Part shown: in pieces, positions 6,298-9,414 of the stretch | Position numbering within the stretch: position 1 is the first letter of the stretch | How the letters are laid out: the number at the start of each line of letters is the position of its first letter | From: Halobacteriovorax sp. | GTDB taxonomy: Bacteria; Bdellovibrionota; Bacteriovoracia; Bacteriovoracales; Bacteriovoracaceae | Length of the DNA: 9,414 nt | NCBI GenBank assembly: GCA_002686115.1 | Contig: NZAF01000052.1 | Coordinates: forward strand, 1-9,414 | Reading direction: 5' to 3' | Notes under the pieces: model-generated | Database searches by the model: none | What the model saw: only the letters and a program-made list of their open reading frames with translations | Told to the model about the DNA's origin: nothing | Translations under genes and position numbers: made by a program

Positions 6298-7069
6298 GAA
6301 AGTCTTTGGTCCAGTCTGTTGAAAATTGAATATCAAATTTCACACAATCATTTTGCCAAACTCTATAAGTAGGACAGTATCTTTCACTTTGTCCTCTATC
6401 ATAGAGACAACCTGTATCCCATCTAACATCAAGAATTTCTATCACGAGAGGTTGACTTGAAGTTGGAACTGAGAATTCTTTAACCTTTGAGACTTGATCA
6501 ATCGGAACACCTTCAAAGGTATGTCTTTGAGTACATGATGTTTGCGTCGCTTTTCTAAGACATACATCGATATCTAATTTTGTATAACGAAACCAGCTTT
6601 CATATTCTTGAAATTCGCATTGAACTCCATGAGAATCAGCACCTCTTGGAGGGGCAGGTCTTGTTCTTACACGAACATTAAATCTTGCATCTGTTAAAAA
6701 TCTTGTTTGAGAAGATTCAGGTTCATTAATATCTGATGACCAAAGAAAGTCTCTTGAGGTATTTGAATTGTGATCTTTTGAATGAACAATGATGTTATTT
6801 ATAGTGTAGAAGTTTTGAGTTTGGCCTGCATCAGCATCACCGTCTTCATTTCCATCACCGTAACCACCGTCAGATCCACTATCACTTCCGCTACCACCAC
6901 TGTTTCCACCAGTAGTTGGAATTTCATAAGTGTCACCATCTAGATTTCCACCACCATTATTACTAGAAGAAGGATTAACTTTCTTTTCATTATCAAAGCA
7001 ACCAGTCATGATCACTGAAGCTAGTATCGTGATGATAAAGGTGTTGAATTTTGAAAATTTATTAAGCAT
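6275..7069 (-). CDS. Lipoprotein with Gly/Ser/Asp tether and six-cysteine domain
   Basis: I do not recognise this protein. The signal (FNTFIITILASVIMTGC) ends in the lipobox MTGC with acylated C24. Residues about 33-83 are low complexity, rich in Gly, Ser, Asn and Asp (GGNSGGSGSDSGSDGG, then GDGNEDGDADAG). This looks like a flexible tether, and the acidic part could bind calcium. The C-terminal domain (about 86-264) has six cysteines (C151, C170, C179, C221, C232, C242), an even number that suggests three disulfides and an exposed location. It has many Arg, Trp and Tyr and a beta-rich look. Asp at +2 (F-D-N after Cys) is not directly at +2 here, so an outer-membrane destination is likely by default. 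AAGAGG on the coding strand lies 5 nt before ATG. Its stop lies inside the 3' end of gshB on the other strand. Confidence 0.8.
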   Translation of the reverse strand: MLNKFSKFNTFIITILASVIMTGCFDNEKKVNPSSSNNGGGNLDGDTYEIPTTGGNSGGSGSDSGSDGGYGDGNEDGDADAGQTQNFYTINNIIVHSKDHNSNTSRDFLWSSDINEPESSQTRFLTDARFNVRVRTRPAPPRGADSHGVQCEFQEYESWFRYTKLDIDVCLRKATQTSCTQRHTFEGVPIDQVSKVKEFSVPTSSQPLVIEILDVRWDTGCLYDRGQSERYCPTYRVWQNDCVKFDIQFSTDWTKDFPSSAPRY

Positions 7070-7109
7070 TTTTGCCTCTTTCTAATAATTTCTTACATAG
7101 TTATCGGTT

Positions 7110-7138
7110 TTTTTAGAAAATGCTTTAAAATATTTCAA
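7110..7138 (-). promoter_or_regulatory. Candidate sigma-70 promoter for the six-cysteine lipoprotein
   Basis: On the minus strand TTGAAA (7138-7133, 5/6 to consensus) and TAAAAA (7115-7110, 4/6) are separated by exactly 17 bp. The transcript would start near 7103 with a leader of about 34 nt containing the Shine-Dalgarno at 7080-7075. I could not place an equally good plus-strand promoter for the sigma-like gene in this 131-bp gap, which fits a gene read by an alternative sigma factor. Confidence 0.5.
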
Positions 7139-7200
7139 TAAGGTGTACATTAGTATCTCTAATTTTTATTTACCTTAAGACAGGAAGGATCAAGGTTTAC

Positions 7201-7602
7201 ATGGAAGTAGCAAAAGTATCTGAATTTATTAATGAAAAGTGTTATCACTTCGCCAACTTTTTGGTTGATGATGATCTCCAGGCCTCTCAACTCGCACTTG
7301 ATGTCATGCAATCGTTTCTGGCCGAAGCGCCGGAATCTCTTTCAAAAATAGAGACAGATGCTCTTCGCTTTGAATTCTTTAAAAGAATTTACAAACTCGC
7401 TAGTGTGAGAAGAAATCACTTCAAAGTTGATCAACATCTTGACCTTTCTGGGCGAGCTGCCTTTTTTCTGACTTATGTTTATCAGATGCCTCTTTTAGAA
7501 GTCGCAAAAATCACTGCGTCTACAGAAGAGCAGATTTTAGCTAAAGTTGTCAGCGTCAGAAATTCAATCCTTAGTGAACAGTCAAAAGAGAGAGGACTTT
7601 AA
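7201..7602 (+). CDS. Minimal ECF sigma-like protein
   Basis: The 133-residue protein aligns by recall with ECF sigma factors but is much shorter (usual 170-200). Region 2 is at about 8-74. DVMQSF (34-39) keeps the D-x-x-Q of the core-binding helix (RpoE DVVQEAF), and FFKRIYKLASVRRNHF (59-74) matches FYTWLYRIAVNTAKNY. Region 4 (80-126) aligns without gaps to RpoE: LDLSGRAAFFLTYVYQMPLLEVAKI against LPEDLRMAITLRELDGLSYEEIAAI. The linker between them is only about 6-10 residues instead of about 40. The recognition helix, EEQILAKVVSVR, has lost most of the Arg of GTVRSRIFRAR, so -35 binding may be altered. AAGG at 7192-7195 (5 nt before ATG) or AGGAAGGA at 7182-7189 could be the Shine-Dalgarno. 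TAATG joins it to an anti-sigma-like gene, which supports the call. A sigma-derived regulator that no longer initiates transcription is the main alternative. Confidence 0.65.
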   Translation: MEVAKVSEFINEKCYHFANFLVDDDLQASQLALDVMQSFLAEAPESLSKIETDALRFEFFKRIYKLASVRRNHFKVDQHLDLSGRAAFFLTYVYQMPLLEVAKITASTEEQILAKVVSVRNSILSEQSKERGL

Positions 7603-7985
7603 TGGAAAACCACTGTGTTCATGAGAGAACGATAGGAAGTAATTTATTAAAAAACTCTAATTTAAGTGATTCTCTAAGAGTTCATATTTCTGACTGTGTT
7701 CACTGTCAAAAGAAGTATGATCTTATTTGCCATGAAAACTCTATAATTAAGGAAGAAGTTGAGAGGTATCGTGCAAGTATTGATATGAAAGATCATTTAA
7801 CGAGAGAAGTTTCTTTGCAGCTTGAAAGTTACTTAGAAGAAGTAGAAAAAGTAGCTAAATTTAAGAAGCGTTATAGTTTTGGATCATTAAAAGAGAATAT
7901 CGTCTCTTTTGGCAAAGGACTAACCGATCCAATCTCTCTTTTTATTCTCTTTGTGATCGCGGCATTTTATCTTATCCAAATTTAG
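7602..7985 (+). CDS. Zinc-finger anti-sigma-like membrane protein
   Basis: Anti-sigma factors of the ZAS type hold an ECF sigma factor inactive at the membrane or in the cytosol. The N-terminus carries H28-x3-C32-x2-C35 (HISDCVHC), with H4 placed 23 residues before H28, the ZAS spacing Hx23-25HxxxCxxC. C5 or H7 could serve as the first ligand instead. A charged helical segment (about 45-100) follows. One hydrophobic helix, SLFILFVIAAFYLI (about 112-125), lies at the very C-terminus, so the protein is tail-anchored with essentially no periplasmic sensor. A signal would have to arrive through zinc/redox chemistry or another membrane partner. Its ATG overlaps the sigma-like stop by one base (TAATG), a classic coupled pair. 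The 127-residue length is within the anti-sigma range. Confidence 0.72.
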   Translation: MENHCVHERTIGSNLLKNSNLSDSLRVHISDCVHCQKKYDLICHENSIIKEEVERYRASIDMKDHLTREVSLQLESYLEEVEKVAKFKKRYSFGSLKENIVSFGKGLTDPISLFILFVIAAFYLIQI

Positions 7986-8007
7986 ATTTAAATTCTTAAA
8001 GAAGAGA

Positions 8008-8892
8008 TTAAAGTGAACGTGTGTTGATATTGAAATAATAATGCATCGTCATACGACCATTCTTATCTTGTAGCTGACTAGCTATGTTTGGGATCTTAAC
8101 CATTGATTCAAGAATTTTTTCAAAAATCTTTGCAACTTCATCATCATAAGATGACTCTAGAATCTTTACGACTTCAGCATTTCCCTCTCGGTCATAGCGG
8201 ATCTTTGCTCGAAGTCGAGTTGGTTTATGACTTTTAAGAGTTTGCAGTAGGTGAGGCTTGTCTTGTAAGGCCTCTCTAATTGCTTTATCTGAGCCCGTTA
8301 TGTATTGAATAGATGTTCTTCTAAAAAAAGAATAGAAGACCTTTTCTAATTCATTAAGCTCTTCAATTTTGATTCCCTCTGGTGGAATAAACTCAAGCTG
8401 AGAATCTGTGTGATTAAGAAGTGGGTTTTCATTACTCTTAGCTTGTCTGATATCTTGAACGATTCTCATTTGTTGATAATTAAGTCTCTTCTTTGAAATC
8501 TCTTTTGCTTTACGATTTATAGAAGAATTCTTGTTCTTTATATCTTGCTTAACTTCTTTTTCTGGCTTTGGAGCAATGGCACCCATTTGAAACTTTGAAA
8601 ATAAATCTTCACCTTGAGATTTTTTTGAGGGGATGGACTCAAAAACTTTTTTCTTTGATTTTTCTACACCAATCGTTCTGATCTTAACTCTTAAAGGACT
8701 ATCGATTTCATCATTCTTAGAAAGATATTGCTCAAATATATCCAAGCTCTTTAGTGGAATAAATAAAAAGAGCATATGTGCCATAGCAGTTGACACGAGT
8801 AGTAGACTAAATATGGTATTCTTGTGATCTTGCTTCATTTTCCTCTTATATTCTAACGTTTCTTCACGCTGTGCCAAGGCAAATTCTACCAT
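8008..8892 (-). CDS. TonB-family energy-transducing protein
   Basis: TonB proteins carry energy from ExbB/ExbD in the inner membrane across the periplasm. One membrane helix lies at about 26-48 (NTIFSLLLVSTAMAHMLFLF). H39 in that helix, with T35 or S34 before it, recalls the Ser-x3-His of TonB that contacts ExbB/ExbD. A Lys-rich linker (about 75-160) has little Pro, unlike classical TonB. The C-terminal domain (about 222-292) shows the TonB_C pattern, KPTRLRAKIRYDREGNAEVV followed by KILESSYDDEVAKIFEKIL and MTMHYYFNI. The start is uncertain. ATG at 8892 has no Shine-Dalgarno, whereas M19 (ATG at 8838-8836) has AAGAGG 3 nt upstream and begins just before the membrane helix, so 8838 is probably the real start (276 aa). 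No exbB or exbD is visible here; a related role in surface motility or pilus machinery is possible. Confidence 0.78.
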   Translation of the reverse strand: MVEFALAQREETLEYKRKMKQDHKNTIFSLLLVSTAMAHMLFLFIPLKSLDIFEQYLSKNDEIDSPLRVKIRTIGVEKSKKKVFESIPSKKSQGEDLFSKFQMGAIAPKPEKEVKQDIKNKNSSINRKAKEISKKRLNYQQMRIVQDIRQAKSNENPLLNHTDSQLEFIPPEGIKIEELNELEKVFYSFFRRTSIQYITGSDKAIREALQDKPHLLQTLKSHKPTRLRAKIRYDREGNAEVVKILESSYDDEVAKIFEKILESMVKIPNIASQLQDKNGRMTMHYYFNINTRSL

Positions 8893-8913
8893 TATTTAAA
8901 CTTAGGGCAGGGA

Positions 8914-8943
8914 AGTGTAGAATTTTTATAGGATTACGTTCAA
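8914..8943 (-). promoter_or_regulatory. Candidate promoter for the TonB-like gene
   Basis: On the minus strand TTGAAC (8943-8938, 4/6) and TACACT (8919-8914, 4/6) are 18 bp apart, with a start near 8907. The -35 hexamer lies in the left half of the 30-bp dyad, so a protein on that dyad would block or modulate this promoter. The leader to ATG 8892 would be only about 15 nt and lacks a Shine-Dalgarno, again favouring the start at 8838. Confidence 0.4.
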
Positions 8944-8962
8944 ATGCGCATCTACACGTAAT
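8933..8962. promoter_or_regulatory. 30-bp imperfect palindrome, candidate operator
   Basis: ATTACGT (8933-8939) and ACGTAAT (8956-8962) are perfect inverted 7-bp arms. They are centred on a perfect 8-bp palindrome ATGCGCAT (8944-8951); arms and core share the same axis between 8947 and 8948. In all, 12 of 15 base pairs are symmetric. It lies between divergent genes and ends 15 bp before the ATG at 8978. It may be an operator for both genes or, in RNA of the plus strand, a 5' leader hairpin just before the Shine-Dalgarno. Confidence 0.55.
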
Positions 8963-8977
8963 TTCAGAGGTTTATAT

Positions 8978-9414
8978 ATGACAGTATCACCAATTAAAGT
9001 ATTTTCAACTGCCAGAACATGGCTTATCTCCTTATCTTCAGTCGGACTGATCGTTGTAAGTGGTTATTATTCTTCAAATAATGGCTCTTTTACGAAGCTG
9101 ATGGAGATGAAAAATGCTTTGCAGATTTGTTCTACAAGAGTTGGACAAACTCATACAGCATCTGTTCTCGGTGATAGTAATTCAATATATCTAGATAGTG
9201 GCTTTACTGGAAGTACTGAAGAGTGCTTTGCAGACCTCCAGTCACTAGCAGAAGAAAATCAAATTCTTGGTAAAGAGGGAGTTAAAAAAGCGAATGCTCT
9301 AGGCTCAAACGTTCATTGGTTTTCTGAATCATTAAGGTCATCAGGTTCTGCTTTTTCTGTAAAGGAAACAAGTACAAATAAAATTTCAGATAAATTCTCT
9401 AATGTAGAGTCTTC
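8978..9414 (+). CDS. Membrane-anchored periplasmic protein, 3' end cut by window edge
   Basis: The reading frame is open from ATG to the window edge (145 codons plus 2 bases), so the C-terminus is missing. AGAGG at 8966-8970 lies 7 nt before ATG. Residues about 14-29 (TWLISLSSVGLIVVSG) form one hydrophobic helix, an uncleaved signal anchor or a signal peptide. The visible remainder is polar, Ser-rich and soluble, with two cysteines (C51, C83) that could form a disulfide in the periplasm. I do not recognise a family in the visible part. The anchor plus extracytoplasmic domain would also fit the front of a chemoreceptor or sensor kinase, but no HAMP or signalling domain is visible. It is divergent from the TonB-like gene with an 85-bp gap containing the dyad. 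Confidence 0.8.
   Translation, partial: MTVSPIKVFSTARTWLISLSSVGLIVVSGYYSSNNGSFTKLMEMKNALQICSTRVGQTHTASVLGDSNSIYLDSGFTGSTEECFADLQSLAEENQILGKEGVKKANALGSNVHWFSESLRSSGSAFSVKETSTNKISDKFSNVES

Noticed and set aside
7986..8007. Possible terminator between the anti-sigma-like and TonB-like genes
   Set aside because: The 22-bp gap is AT-rich with no stem-loop that I can pair convincingly.
8633..8827. Plus-strand open frame of 64 codons inside the TonB-like gene
   Set aside because: It is antisense to the membrane helix and linker of a supported gene; its hydrophobic look comes from reading the opposite strand.

Overview
The window is AT-rich, densely packed bacterial DNA with a Gram-negative gene set: two proteins that look like outer-membrane beta-barrels, two lipoproteins, a TonB-like protein, MiaB, a GreA-like factor and a GshB-type ligase. 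The low GC, the lysine-rich H1-like protein and the many short secreted proteins of unknown family fit a marine Bdellovibrionota of the Bacteriovorax/Halobacteriovorax type. That placement is inference from style; there is no rRNA or marker gene to settle it. No mobile element, CRISPR array, tRNA or rRNA is visible.

Layout. 1-640: a histone-H1-like protein made only of Met, Ala, Val, Lys and Thr, closed by a strong terminator. 640-845: non-coding, with a 12-bp perfect palindrome and short repeats. 846-2276: miaB, followed by a terminator whose 3' arm is also the only good Shine-Dalgarno for the next gene. 2339-3984: an outer-membrane barrel gene overlapping by 13 nt a lipoprotein gene of the COG4324/PF10023 predicted aminopeptidase family. 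4045-4836: a second barrel-like protein, possibly from a leaderless transcript. 4833-5303 (-): a GreA/GreB-like protein with a changed coiled-coil tip, divergent from 5353-6297 (+), a GshB-type ATP-grasp ligase. 6275-7069 (-): a lipoprotein with a Gly/Ser/Asp tether and six cysteines, convergent with and overlapping gshB. 7201-7985 (+): a very small ECF-sigma-like protein and a zinc-finger anti-sigma-like membrane protein joined by a TAATG overlap. 8008-8892 (-): a TonB-family protein. 8978 to the window end (+): a membrane-anchored protein cut off by the edge, with a 30-bp imperfect dyad between it and the TonB-like gene.

How the genes fit together. Housekeeping genes (miaB, greA-like, gshB) alternate with envelope genes. 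The barrel/aminopeptidase overlap and the sigma/anti-sigma overlap are the two clear translationally coupled units. The parts most likely to be new biology are the minimal sigma/anti-sigma pair at 7201-7985, the dyad at 8933-8962, and the barrel plus lipoprotein-peptidase unit at 2339-3984.
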